A stretch of DNA of 64,000 nucleotides, from positions 5,060,451 to 5,124,450 of the forward strand of contig JAJEKV010000028.1 of NCBI GenBank assembly GCA_021234155.1. Direction: 5' to 3'. Below the pieces are notes generated by a model, which saw only the letters and a list, made by a program, of their open reading frames with translations, ran no database searches and had not been told where the DNA came from. Numbering within the stretch: position 1 is the first letter of the stretch; every line of letters starts with the position of its first letter. Position numbers and translations under genes: made by a program. This DNA is from Isoetes taiwanensis (taxonomy: Eukaryota > Streptophyta > Lycopodiopsida > Isoetales > Isoetaceae). Shown here in pieces: positions 32,718-50,690 of this stretch.

Positions 32718-33162
32718 TTGCTTGCCCTGGCGCAAGAATTGGATCAACTATTAAGTTTTGAAATGCAAGATCCAAGACCTGGATGCTTCTGGACGGTTCT
32801 AGGGAATGCATATCATTTAGAACTTCGTCCTGGTGCAAACTTACTAGGTGATTTGGATGGTCTTCACAAGTTCATGAGTTGGTCACATCGACTTTTGACA
32901 GATTCTGGTGGTTTTCAAATGGGTCTCTATTATTCTTTTCAGCTATATTGTATCCTGCCACATAAATTGCCTTTTTCTTTCATGCTTTTTCTCAAAGTAC
33001 TTCTTTGATTTGCCCATATATTAAGTGCTGCTATATAATAATTTCATGTGCTTTGCATGCAGTGAGTGAAAAATATCTCCCAGTTTATCTTATTGCGTGC
33101 ATTTCTTTCTGGAAGATGTCTTGCTGCATTTTGATGACATTACGGAAGGAGTTACCTTTCAG
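32718..33162 (+). pseudogene. Queuine tRNA-ribosyltransferase (TGT) gene fragment, two exons
   Basis: Exon 1 (useful part 32,802-32,922) encodes [29 protein letters not shown] and TDSGGFQM, the diagnostic central motif of tRNA-guanine transglycosylase. The DSGGFQ block holds the catalytic-site Asp. The intron runs 32,923-33,115, with donor GGTCTC and acceptor CTTTCTGGAAG. Exon 2 (33,116-33,162) continues in phase with VLLHFDDITEGVTFQ and ends at CAG before GTTGGA. The enzyme swaps guanine 34 of certain tRNAs for queuine. One of the usual two Glu in ITEEGVTF is missing, and upstream sequence is frameshifted. No catalytic core beyond exon 2 is present, so it is a captured or stranded fragment. 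Confidence 0.8.
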
Positions 33163-33238
33163 GTTGGAAACTTTATAATTTCTGGTTTCTGCTATAAAAC
33201 TCACTTGCCATCTTCATTTATCAAGGCAATAATTTAAT

Positions 33239-34101
33239 CCCATCGATCCGAGCCATCGGATCGCCATTCTGGGAAAGGACGAGCGCCTATATTAGGCCAT
33301 TGTCGTTTCCCGCCTGGTTATCGGCGTCTTCTCACAGCAGCATTCTTCGTTCTCGTAGCTTCCCCCCCTTCCCCCCCTGCTGCGTGGGCGTATACCTCTT
33401 TTTCATTTATATATATTTGTATTTGTTCATGCACTTTTTCCACTTGTGGGTGTGGCTTTTCCATGTTGTTGTTTCCTTCGCATTCTACTATGTTATTCTC
33501 CACCTGTGGGTGCTGCTATTTTTTTCCACCTTGCGGGTGAGGCATATTTTGATATAGTGAATTTCCACCCGCTGGGTGCTACTTTTTCCACCCTAGGGGT
33601 GATGCTATCTTTTCCTGTTATGTTCTTTTTCTACCTATTTTTATTTCTCATCTCTTCGGTCCTTTGTTGATCCAGTTTTTTTATGGCTATGCTTGTTTTG
33701 CGGTTCTAACCATTACGAGTGTTTTTGGGAGTTCTTTGGTCTTGCAGGTTTTCTTATATTCCACCAGTTCCTGGGGACTTGCCGTGTTTCTGTTCGTCCT
33801 CCTCTTCGTTACCTTCGGGGATCTCACCATTGGGGGGGTGGTGCTCTATGTTCACCTTCGGCTCTCGTCCGGTTTCTCTCTGTTCTCCGGGCAACACATT
33901 CGAGGTTGGTGGCGACCATTTCTCATTAGGGTTTTCCTCGAAAACCGAAAGGCGGGTTTTTATCCCGATGAGAGTTGTAATAGCCATTGCCCTCCTATAT
34001 TGCCTTGGCATATTTTCTTATGGGGTAGTTCGATATTGTTCCTATGGTCAGCTACCCCCTCTCTCTTCCAAACATTGTATCTTTACTGGCGTGATGAATG
34101 A
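33239..34101 (+). mobile_element. Structured non-coding element A1
   Basis: It starts CCCATCGATCCGAGCCATCGG, a hairpin matching the E1 5' hairpin with a C-G to T-A exchange, and ends GTGATGAATGA. Five small hairpins of the form CCAC-N-GTGG/GGGTG sit at 33,440, 33,500, 33,526, 33,565 and 33,589. A GGTCTTGCAGG acceptor-like phrase lies near 33,747. The large stem-loop is at 33,911-33,985, with a slightly damaged outer stem. The GGGGTAG/CTACCCC hairpin follows at 34,024-34,060. ORFs of 70-160 codons exist, but frames differ from the other copies. Confidence 0.65.
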
Positions 34102-34143
34102 CATTGTGAATGCCGCCGTGCGATATTGCATCGCCCGTTTTAG

Positions 34144-35965
34144 TCATTCATCACAGCAGATACAATGTTTGAAGAGAGAGGGTAGCTGACCATAGGAACA
34201 ATATCAAACTACCCCATAAGAAAATATGCCAAGGCAATATAGGAGGGCAATGGCGACAACTTCCTCATCGATAAAAACTGCTCTTCTAAGTTTTCGAGGA
34301 AAACCCTAATGAGAAAATGGTCGCCACCAACCCTCGAAATGTGTGCCCGGAGAACGTAGAGAAACCGGACGAGAGCTGGTTGTGAAATATAGAGCACCTA
34401 CTCCCAGCCAATGGTGAGATCCCCCAAGGTAACGGCGAGGAGGACCTAACAAACACCCAAGAAGTCCCTGCAGTGAACTGTGGAATATAAGAAAACCCGC
34501 AGGAAGACCAAAGAACTCCCAAAAACACTGTGAATGGTTAGAACCGCAAAACAAGCATAGCCATAAAAAAAATGGATCAACAAAGGACCAAGAGATGAGA
34601 AATAAAAATAGGTAGAAAAGAACATAACAGAAAAGATAGCATCACCCCTAGGGAAAAAAGTAGCACCCAAATGGTGGAAATTCACTATATCAAAAATATG
34701 CCCCACCAAAGGTGGAAAAATAGCAAACACCTGTGGAGAATAAATAGTAGTAGAATGCGAAGGAAACAACAACATGGAAAAGCCACACCCACAAGTGAAA
34801 AAAAAGTGCATGAACAAATACAAATATATATAAATGAAAAAGAGGTATACGCCCACGCAGGGGGGGGGGAAGGGGGGGAAGCGAGAACGAAGAATGCCGC
34901 CGGCGAGAAGACGCCGATAACCAGCGGAAAACGACAATGGCCTAATATAGCCGCCCCTTTCCTCAATGGCGATCCGATGCCTCTGGATCGATGGGATTCG
35001 GGAAAGGACTCATGAGACACAAAACCGCCGACTACCAAAGGACTTCCTCCACTATAAACTCCAAACGCGACACCTCCAAGTTGAGTCGGATCGCTCTGGA
35101 CGATATAACGAGAGAGAGAAGAAGAAGAGCCAAACCTATCAGCCTATAGCGGAACACTCCCCGCCACCAAGCTCCCCCCCGACGAAATGAGTACCATATT
35201 GGGATGGATTCAAGATAAAGACACTACCACCCCGAAAGGGATAAGATAAAGGACGAACAACCCGTGGTCAACATCTAGAGGGAGATAAGTGAACAAAGGA
35301 ACCGCATAGGAATGTAAAAAATGCATAGACCTAAAGATGGAATGAGAAACATGGAGATGTTGAGGAGAGTCGCACACCACGTAGCGAGCGCGAGAGGACG
35401 AGGACCGCCAGCAATCGTAAGTACGAACCTCAACATGTGGACCCTGCATATCGAGCAAAAAACGGAGGAAACGGGGAAGAATGATAAAAACTATGGGCTA
35501 AAAGAACATGAAAAGTCAACCACGTCTAACGTCTCAAAACTGACACAATGATTATGTAATATCATATCATATATAGTGAGCAAAGCTATGCACGAAAAAT
35601 AAGCCTACTGCGAACATGACAAAGTGGAGCTAACGAAAACAAAGAAGCTCCCAAATCCATAAAATTGGTACACCGAACCAATATCACCCGTCACCCATGG
35701 TCGAGATTAGAAAATACAACTTCAGGAAACAACAAATAAGTGCACTAATAAAGTGAACAAAGGAACCAACAAACACTAAAAGCTCCCCATGATCATGCCA
35801 AAAAGAAGAAAAAATCTTAAATGCAATCCCCAAATATTCAAGTCCAAGTATCAGACCAAACCAAATATAGAATATACATAGAAGAAATGTAGCCACAAAG
35901 GACAACGAGGTGGAAAATGTGTCACAAAATACTTGAATGGGACGAGGGGCTTAAATCCACAAAAG

Positions 35966-36056
<91 letters not shown>

Positions 36057-36275
36057 GTTTAGTCCGCTGCCGAAGTTTGGTAGCGAACGAGCTTAACGGA
36101 GCACAACAATAAAATGAGGCGGAACTGCATAAACTATAAGCCTAGCCGCCGCGAAAACTCCAAGGGTCGAGTCGGGCACGAAGCACGTAGCGAGGGTGAG
36201 ACGAAGAGGGGCGCCAACGACCAAGCGGCGAAGCGGCAAACACGTAGCAAGCCCGAGAGGACGAGGACCGCCAAA
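34144..36275 (-). mobile_element. Structured non-coding element A2 (long form)
   Basis: This is the reverse complement of A1 over 34,144-35,000 and of A4 (44,720-46,925) over its whole length, including the GA/CT array. It begins at the terminal phrase TCATTCATCACAGCAG (34,144). Beyond the A1-length part it carries three diverged copies of a GC-rich module (CTGGCGGTCCTCGTCCTCTCG...CTACGTG). A 231-base segment (35,321-35,551) translates identically to 45,695-45,465, so the two copies are recent. Nothing suggests a protein product: the segment has no codon bias I can see. Confidence 0.7.
35966..36052 (+). repeat. (GA)n microsatellite in A2
   Basis: About 43 GA units with one AAAG interruption. 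The equivalent (CT)n of A4 is at 44,944-45,049. Confidence 0.95.
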
Positions 36276-37108
36276 ATAAAGGGAAAATCCAATTATATCA
36301 TTTGGACCCCAAAAACAAATACAATGCTAATAGATGAGTGGCTGATGTACCTGTCGAAAGCTTATCACCGGGATTAAAAAACCCCGCCCTTTCGGGTTTT
36401 CGAGGAAAAACCCTAGTGATAAGCCTTCGGCAAGGGGCTTAGACAAACGTAAGGCATAGAATCGCTCCCAAAAACCCCCGCATGGAGAAGTCAAAACGGA
36501 TGGCGCCCGCCAACCTGTACCTGCACATCACCAACACAACAAACGAGAAACATACCAGAGAATAGCATCACCCAGTGGGCGGAAAAAAACATCACCCACC
36601 GAGTGGAAAAACATGAAAAACAGAACTTGTACAAAATATAATAAACAAAGAAAGGGGGGGAGGGTGGGTTCAAAGAGAATAAGATACTGGCGAGAGAAGA
36701 GGAAGCACCCATGAAAACGTCGATGAAGAATTCCAATAAGTAGCAAACGCAGCAACCGAAGAATCGGCCCGAAAATGCATCGCGATGCATGCATGCGGCG
36801 CATGCAATGCATGCATGCTGCGTCTTGAACAAGAATGCCGATTCGCTTCGCCGAATCGACGACATTCTTTGCAATTCAAGCGATTCGCATGAAACCAACA
36901 AAGCGCCCGAATACCAAAAGGACTTCCTTAACAAACTAGGATCGAGGGCAGAGGTCACGGGGCCCTAGAAGGCTAAAGGCCGGAAAGGACAACAGGAAAG
37001 CAACGCCAAATTGGCCAAACCAGGCAGGAAGAAGCCCCTCCCCTGCCTGGAAACAATTCAAAGAGAATAAGATACTGCTGAGAGAAGAGGAAGCGCAAGA
37101 GAAGGCTT
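36276..37108 (-). mobile_element. Structured non-coding element E2 (3'-truncated)
   Basis: It joins A2 at AATAAAGGGAAAATCC, so its last ~130 bases (terminal hairpin and GATGAATGA) are missing. It keeps the large stem-loop (about 36,355-36,432), two small hairpins (36,560-36,612), the GTTGGTGATGTGCAG phrase, a C-tract, the GCATGC patch (36,774-36,825) and the 5' hairpin. The 5' part extends beyond the E1 start. Confidence 0.65.
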
Positions 37109-37829
37109 CTCATTCATCTCAGCAGATTTTCTACAATGGTGGACAGTGGGTAGCTGCACACATGCGAACTACCCACAAAATATAAAGGGAAAATCCAATT
37201 ATATCATTTGGACCCCAAAAAAATACAATGCTAATAAATGTATGGCTGATGTACCTGCCGAAAGCTTATCGCCGGGATTAAAAAACCCCGCCCTTTCGGG
37301 TTTTCGAGGAAAAACCCTAGTGATAAGCCTTCGGCAAGGGGCTTAGACAAACGTAAAACATAGAAATCGCTCCCAAAAACCCACACATGGAGAAGTCGAA
37401 ACAGATGCCGCTCGCCAACCTGTACCTGCACATCACCAACACAACAAAACGAGACAAACAAACTTCCCAGAGTGGAAAACAATTATGCATCACTCAACGG
37501 GTGGAAAACAACTACGTAAAAAGAAATATGCGTCACCCTCGAGGTGGAAATAAACAATAAACAAAGAAGGGGGGAGGGTGGGTTCAAAGAGAATAAGGTA
37601 CTGAGAGAAGAGGAAGCGCCGATGAGACGTTGATGCAGAACCGCGCCTAAAATAGCGAACTCCCAACTGCAGGCATGCATGCCGCATGCATGCATGCAAG
37701 ACATGCATGCTCGCCATTCTAGAATGGCGTCGATGTCTCGAATAGGCCCCCATGAAACCAACAAACCCGCCAATACCGGAGAACTCGGCTTAACAAACTA
37801 GAATCGAGGATCAAGGTCACAGATGAAGG
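37109..37829 (-). mobile_element. Structured non-coding element E3
   Basis: The + strand starts CTCATTCATCTCAGCAG (the element 3' end). It has the 8-bp GTGGGTAG/CTACCCAC hairpin at 37,146-37,176 and the large stem-loop at about 37,258-37,337, with 15 of 16 outer pairs formed. Small hairpins (37,490-37,550) and a GCATGC patch (37,670-37,710) follow. It stands head-to-tail with E2. The right limit is approximate. Confidence 0.65.
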
Positions 37830-38250
37830 TCAAGAAGAGCCAAGGCTAAGAAAGGACATGCCATAGCATGAAAGAAACGCCAAATTGGCCAAACCAAGGT
37901 GAAGAAGCCTCCCTCCCCGCGGAAACAAATCGAAATGAATCTGGCGAGAAGGAGCTGAGGAGCGCCGATGAAGCGTCAATGAAAAGAACTTCGGCATAAG
38001 GCAAACGCCCAACGAATGAACGTTTAAAAACGCATGCAATGCATGCGATGCGACGCATGCAATGCATGCATGCTCGTCTTGAGCAAGAATGCCGAGTCGC
38101 TTCGCTACGAATCGGCGACATTTTAAGAGGCGACTCGCATGAAACCAACAAAGCCTAAATATAAAGGACTTCCTTAACAAATCTGGACGATTTAGCTCGG
38201 GGCCGAAGTCCGCGGGGATGAAGGCTAAAGGCGAGGAAGCATTTTATTCG
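37830..38250 (-). mobile_element. Partial E element, 5' portion
   Basis: Contains the GCATGC patch (38,030-38,075), the 5' hairpin phrase near 38,085-38,130 and the downstream CCAAATTGGCCAAAC phrase, without the large stem-loop. It runs tail-to-tail into E4: GTCCGCGGGGATGAAGGCT (38,207) is mirrored by AGCCTTCATCCCGCGGACC near 38,291. Confidence 0.55.
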
Positions 38251-38868
38251 AAATTTGTTTCCGCCAAATTGGCCAAACGGGCGGGGAAGAAGCCTTCATC
38301 CCGCGGACCTTCGCCCTCGCATCCTAGTTTGTTAAGGAATTTTGGTATTCAAATGAGAATAAAATCGGCATTCTTGCTCAAGACGAGCATGCATGCATTG
38401 CATAAGCGCTTCCTCTTCTCTCGGCCGCTATACTTATTGCAGAAGTTCTTCATCGACGCTTCATCTGGTGGAAAAGACTTTATTCTCTTTGAACCCAGGG
38501 TTTAATACTATATTTTGTACAAGTTACGTTTTATCATGTTTTTCCAATCCCGGTGATGCTTTTTTTCCACCCATTGGGTGATGCTATTCTTTGGTATGTT
38601 TCTGCTTGTTGTTGGTGATGTGCAGTACAGTGTTGGCTGGCGCCATCCGTTTTGTCTTCTCCATGCTGGTTTTTGGGAGCGATTCTATGCCCTTACGTTT
38701 GTCTAAGCCCCTTGCCGAAGGCTTATCACTAGGGTTTTCCCTCAAAAACCTGAAAGGGGGGTTTTTAATCGGTGATAAGCTTTTAAGCATTACATCACCA
38801 CTCATCTATTAGCATTGTATTTGTTTTGGGGTCCAAATGTTATAATTGGATTTTCCCTTTATTTTTTT
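38251..38868 (+). mobile_element. Structured non-coding element E4 (3'-truncated)
   Basis: Plus orientation. It carries a short GCATGC patch (38,387), small hairpins ending GGTGATGC (38,550-38,585), GTTGGTGATGTGCAG (38,611), the large stem-loop (about 38,712-38,785) and the ATTGGATTTTCCC phrase. It then breaks into A3 at the same phrase where E2 breaks into A2. Confidence 0.6.
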
Positions 38869-39280
38869 ATGGACTCACGGTGGTGGCGGGAGTGTCTTCG
38901 GCTATAGGCTTGAATCCATCCCAATATGGTACTCATTCTGCCTGCTCGGGGAGGAGCTTCAAAGAAATGGCTCCGGGGAGTTCCGCATGAGGTCACACAG
39001 GTGCTCACGGCGGCGCTCTTCTTCTTCTCACTCTCGTTATGTGCTTCGCGATCCGACTCAACACTTGGAGGTGTCGCGGCGGCTGGGTTTATAGTGGAGG
39101 AAGTCCTTTGGTAGTCGGCCGGTTTTGTGTCTCTCATGAGTCCTTTCCCAATCCCATCGATCCGAGCCATCGGATCGCCATTCTGGAAGAAAGGACGGCT
39201 ATAGGCCATTGTCGTTTTTTCACTTGGTTATCGGCGTCTTCTCCAAAGCGCATTCTTACGTTCTCGTAGCTTCAATTTTC
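38869..39280 (+). mobile_element. Partial A element A3
   Basis: Matches 45,785-46,190 of A4: GGTGGTGGCGGGAGTGTCTT, the GCGGCGGCTGGGTTTATAG module, CCCATCGATCCGAGCCATCGG and TTATCGGCGTCTTCTC. It ends before the small-hairpin array. Confidence 0.65.
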
Positions 39281-46925
<7,645 letters not shown>

Positions 46926-46975
46926 CAAGCCTATCTATGGCCGGTTTTGTGTCTCTCGCGAGTCCTTTCCCAGAA

Positions 46976-47530
46976 TGTATATTGTCAGCTTTTTAAAAAC
47001 AAGGGCCTGGATAAAGTAGTCAGATAGCTATGCTCTGATACGCTCTGATGCATACAAAGGTATGTTGCAAAATCACCCTATTCTTTAACTGTTCCTATGG
47101 TTCATCTGTAATCGACAATTGCTCTGCAAATAGTTATGGCAGAACAAGGACTCGGTTCAGGCCTTCAAGGCAAGAATGGTTTTGAACTCATTCCAAATCA
47201 TCCTATTTTATTTTAATTGTTCCTAGCAATAAGAAGTATGGTTTTTTCCGCATCATAATTTGTTTCTTAGATTCTGCTTTAGTATCATATTAGGTAACAA
47301 CTTTTTAAATAACTGCTACATGTTTTGTTGAGTTTTAGAGTTCCTCCTTGATCAATCCATAGGCATTGCGTACAATTTCCAGGTCGTATGCTTTGAAACC
47401 TGAGGGCTTAATTTAATATAAATAAGCATATAACATGGTTTGCATACTTTTTTGTGATGTAGTATAGCTTGAGGTGTTTTACTTATACAGGTCGTTTCTA
47501 ATATATTGTTAGCAACTACAATTTTGTAGT
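46976..47530. other. Non-coding, intron-like stretch
   Basis: AT-rich with no supported frame. The phrase ATGGCAGAACAAGGACTCGG (47,132) could be coding (MAEQGLGSGLQGK) but cannot be confirmed. Confidence 0.3.
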
Positions 47531-47544
47531 TATTGGTTTTTGCA

Positions 47545-47650
47545 GGCCATTCTTTAGGAGGTGTCATGCTTTGTGTTGAACCATTAGCAGAGCTGGGGTC
47601 TAGAACTGGAGTACTGTATTTCATTTGCTTCACCATACTTTGTAATGGAG
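47545..47650 (+). pseudogene. Alpha/beta-hydrolase exon fragment
   Basis: A good acceptor (TTTTTGCAG at 47,536-47,544) is followed in frame by GHSLGGVMLCVEPLAELGSR. GHSLGG is the nucleophile-elbow motif (G-x-S-x-G) of alpha/beta-hydrolases, with Ser as nucleophile. Coding evidence ends within about 25 codons. It may be a real exon of a gene with very long introns or a stranded piece. Substrate cannot be told. Confidence 0.45.
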
Positions 47651-48282
47651 ATGAGTTTCAGAGGTCATTTTGCAAATGGGTCTGAGTCTGGACAATTTTG
47701 CATGGTATTTCTTTCCATCTTTGAGCTTTCTGAACATATCATTTTTTATAGCTTTGTTTTTTATGGTATTTATTTCCATCTTTGAGCTTTTTAAAGATAT
47801 CATTTCTTATAGCTTTGTGAAAATGTCAATCCTCTTAACATTCCAAAAGCTCCAAAGCTTAAACTTGATTTAGCATCATGTTGATGATTCATTTTGTGTT
47901 CTGGGTTATATATTGGAGTCTTCTTATATTTTGGGAGCCAGTTGGAGCTTCTAGGCATTTTACCTATCGATTCATTAACATCTACATAGGGCTTAGTGGG
48001 TTGTTTATGTTAGGTTCTCCACGTATCGCACAGGTAAAATAGAAAAAGGCCATTCGCTGCGAGTTTGGATCTGTGGAGATTGAAGAATATCATGGTGGAT
48101 CTGCAATTTATCGCAGTTGTTGGAAATGTATATCTTCATATGCAGCTTTTCTAAGGTCAAGATTGAAAGTCTGCATAAATGATTGCATAAGTGATTGAAG
48201 TTTTCAGAACATCCTTAGCTGCGGACATGATGCTTAGGAACATGCAGGTTCGCAACATGCAGGTAGGCATGGTAGATTTCTT
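47651..48282. other. Non-coding stretch
   Basis: A near-duplicate phrase (TATTTCTTTCCATCTTTGAGC / TATTTATTTCCATCTTTGAGC, 47,706 and 47,767) about 60 bases apart. Nothing else recognised. Confidence 0.35.
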
Positions 48283-48830
48283 TTTTTTTTTTTTTTTTTT
48301 TTTTTTTTGAAGGATAAAGAATTTTCCATTTATAGGTAAACTATTACACAGCCTTATAGCAGATAGACACCCTCCTGAACAAGTTTGAAGAGGGGGTAGC
48401 TACAAAGCCTTTTTAGAATGAATGTAGATGCCTTCTTCTTAAGGTGGTAGCTTGATGAAAGTCTCCCAAACAAGGGAAACATCACCTTCGACCACACACT
48501 TGAACTTTCTAAGCTTCTCTATGAGCATGTGCAGTATTTGTGTGGTTGTAGTATATGCCTCTTTTCCTAGAGTGAAAGAATTACGCCTTTTCCATATGAC
48601 CCATAATGCCCATGATCTGACAATATGAAAAGCTTTGCGTTTTGAGACTGGACATTCTACTGGATATCTACCTAGAAGGAGATCGTTGGTCCCCAATGTA
48701 CTGTTGAACATATCCATGCACCACGACCACACAACTTGCAGGTCAGTGCACTCTACTAAGCAATGTTCCAGAGACTCTTCATCCAACTTGCACAATTCTT
48801 TGACCTTGCAAATTGAGGTATTTTGCTTAC
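48283..48830 (-). pseudogene. 5'-truncated plant L1-type LINE, 3' end with zf-RVT
   Basis: On the minus strand a 118-codon frame (48,795-48,439) encodes MCKLDEESLEHCLVECTDLQ, VVWSWCMDMFN and WALWVIWKRRNSFTLG. This is the zf-RVT pattern (ESxEHxLxxC, VWxxW, WxxWKxRN) at the C-terminus of plant L1 ORF2. About 360 bases of 3' sequence follow, then poly(A) (a T run at 48,284-48,308 on the + strand). The target duplication could not be identified. Confidence 0.75.
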
Positions 48831-49741
48831 TGAATAATCATGTGCCAGAGGTACCCATCAAACCCATCAAACATTTTGTTTGGGTAACTTGAGGCTATCT
48901 TTTGGAGTTAAAGAAAGGGAGATCTTTTTACTGCCTTCAATCCAATTTTGTGAATATTATGCTGAAGAGCCAATTTTTTATATGGAGCCCACATGCCATC
49001 TTTGTTCTACGTGATTTCTTCGTGGCAATTTTTAAGTTAAAATTTTTCTATACGACTACTTATTTGCTCGAATCTGATGTCTTCCTATAATTGTTCTATT
49101 TGCCTAAACCACCATTGTTAGAGAGGTGAAAAAGGTATGCTCCCCATGCATGTTCTATTGATGGTAGTGTCCATTCATACATGCTGAAACTTAATATATA
49201 GTTAGCAATATCTCCTTATTTTTATTGTTTGCGAGGCTTGGGAAGTTGGGATTGTGTAAATGGTTGATTTGACTGGAAACTACATATGTCTTCAAGTTAT
49301 TAATTTAATTACCCCTATACAAAACAAGTAAAACATATTGCTTTTCACTTACGAAAGACTTTGCAATGTGACAACTTCGATCAAGGATAAGAGCCACTTG
49401 CGCAAAGGAGATTGAAATTTGCAGGTTGCTTAGGTCCATAGTCTTTATTGCATTTGCAATGAGTCTGACATGCATTTATTTTTAGACTAGCAATTAGTGC
49501 AATCATTCTAACCCTTGCCTTTGGTTGTATAGAATAAGGCCATTTGAACCCATTGCAATGAATACACTTCACAAGTTATTACATAACCCAGGCCTCTTTC
49601 TTCAAAACGTTTTCTAAATCACCACATATACTCCACTGAATACTTCAACATGAAAGTTACTCTCCCTCCTTCACAAATGTGAATCGTATCAAACATAAGC
49701 ATCAACTTGAAATGACAACTCACTATGCATACCAATAGGTA
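48831..49741. other. Non-coding stretch
   Basis: Host-like AT-rich sequence without a supported gene. Short frames at 48,902 and 49,381 have no recognisable features. Confidence 0.35.
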
Positions 49742-49775
49742 CTAGAAACGTATGCCCGGCGATGCCGGGCATTTG
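49742..49775 (-). mobile_element. Helitron 3' end (minus strand)
   Basis: Complemented, the sequence reads TGCCCGGC-ATC-GCCGGGCA, an 8-bp hairpin with a 3-base loop, then TACGTTT and CTAG before a T. This fits the Helitron rule of a hairpin 5-12 bases before a CTRR end and insertion before T. The element should extend to the right. Its TC start was not identified. Confidence 0.6.
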
Positions 49776-50419
49776 CCATGAACGTGCAGAATGGATAGAT
49801 AGGTCCTGATATTGCAGAGTCTATGCCAGATTGTGCCAGTTAAACATAATAGTTTATCGTTGTGTTCTATCTTCCATTTCCGCCCTTTTTAATTTTGTGT
49901 AGCAAGACTTCTATCTGTTGTTACAATAAAAATTTTATTTCTTGGATGAAGCTTACGTTTTGTATTGATGCCTGCAATTTTGGGATGATTGTCTTACAAA
50001 CCACTTCTACTTAAAGAGGAACGTACTTCCACTGATATCACTCATTTAAGATATCATGGAACCATATAATTTAATAGCAACTAATCCTTTATGCAGTTTT
50101 CAAATTTTTTTGACTGCAAATAGCTATTTTTAATCTTGATTTCGCAATGCAAATGTCAATGGATCCCGTTTCGAGAGGAGTTTCGAGAGTCAAATTTTTG
50201 CTAGCTATGCATGGATTATGCTTAAGGAATTAGTTGTTAAAATTTTACAAACATATTTATGCTAAACTATTTATGTTGGAAATTCATTTGAAGGTAAATC
50301 TTTTTTTAAGGTGGCCATGGGTTGTCTGTTCGCAAAAGGTTATTTGAGAATGAGATTTTCCAAAATAAGATACATGGGTGTTTTTGTATACAGGAATGGC
50401 AAGTAGATTGCCATTCCTG
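49776..50419. other. Probable Helitron interior
   Basis: Non-coding AT-rich. A perfect 11-bp inverted repeat (CAGGAATGGCA...TGCCATTCCTG) at 50,391-50,419 abuts the next element. Confidence 0.3.
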
Positions 50420-50690
50420 TAACGTGGAAACACTTAGAAAGCATTCTGCCCGGAGTGAAAACAATTGGAATGCTGGGTAAATGATCCGGAATGATAGGTA
50501 AATGCTCCAGAATGCTAGTAAATATGCCGGAATGCAGGGTAAAGTGCTGCGGTAGAAGCTTGAAGCCGCCGGAGTAGAAGTTTATCGCAACAAACTTTTT
50601 TCAGTTAAGTTTCTTGATTTGAAACAGTGCCACGTGGCACGACGCTAATGGTGGACGCGGCAGAATGCCTTCTAAGTGTTTTTTACGTTA
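50420..50690. mobile_element. 271-bp inverted-repeat element with internal ~21-bp repeats
   Basis: The ends TAACGTGGAAACACTTAGAA and, complemented, TAACGTAAAAAACACTTAGAA continue into (A/G)GCATTCTGCC, giving ~31-bp terminal inverted repeats. Inside, four to five degenerate copies of GGAATGCTGGGTAAATGATCC lie at 50,470-50,550. It has the form of a MITE. The superfamily is not clear because no target duplication stands out. Confidence 0.6.

Noticed and set aside
33300-34189. Several 80-160-codon hydrophobic ORFs in A1 (repeated in A4)
   Set aside because: Frames are broken or shifted between otherwise similar copies, and the sequence follows RNA-like hairpins instead.
36335-36365. Hammerhead-ribozyme-like CTGATGTACC...GAAA near the large stem-loop
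   Set aside because: The canonical CTGANGA and a paired stem II are absent, and E1 lacks CTGATG at this place.
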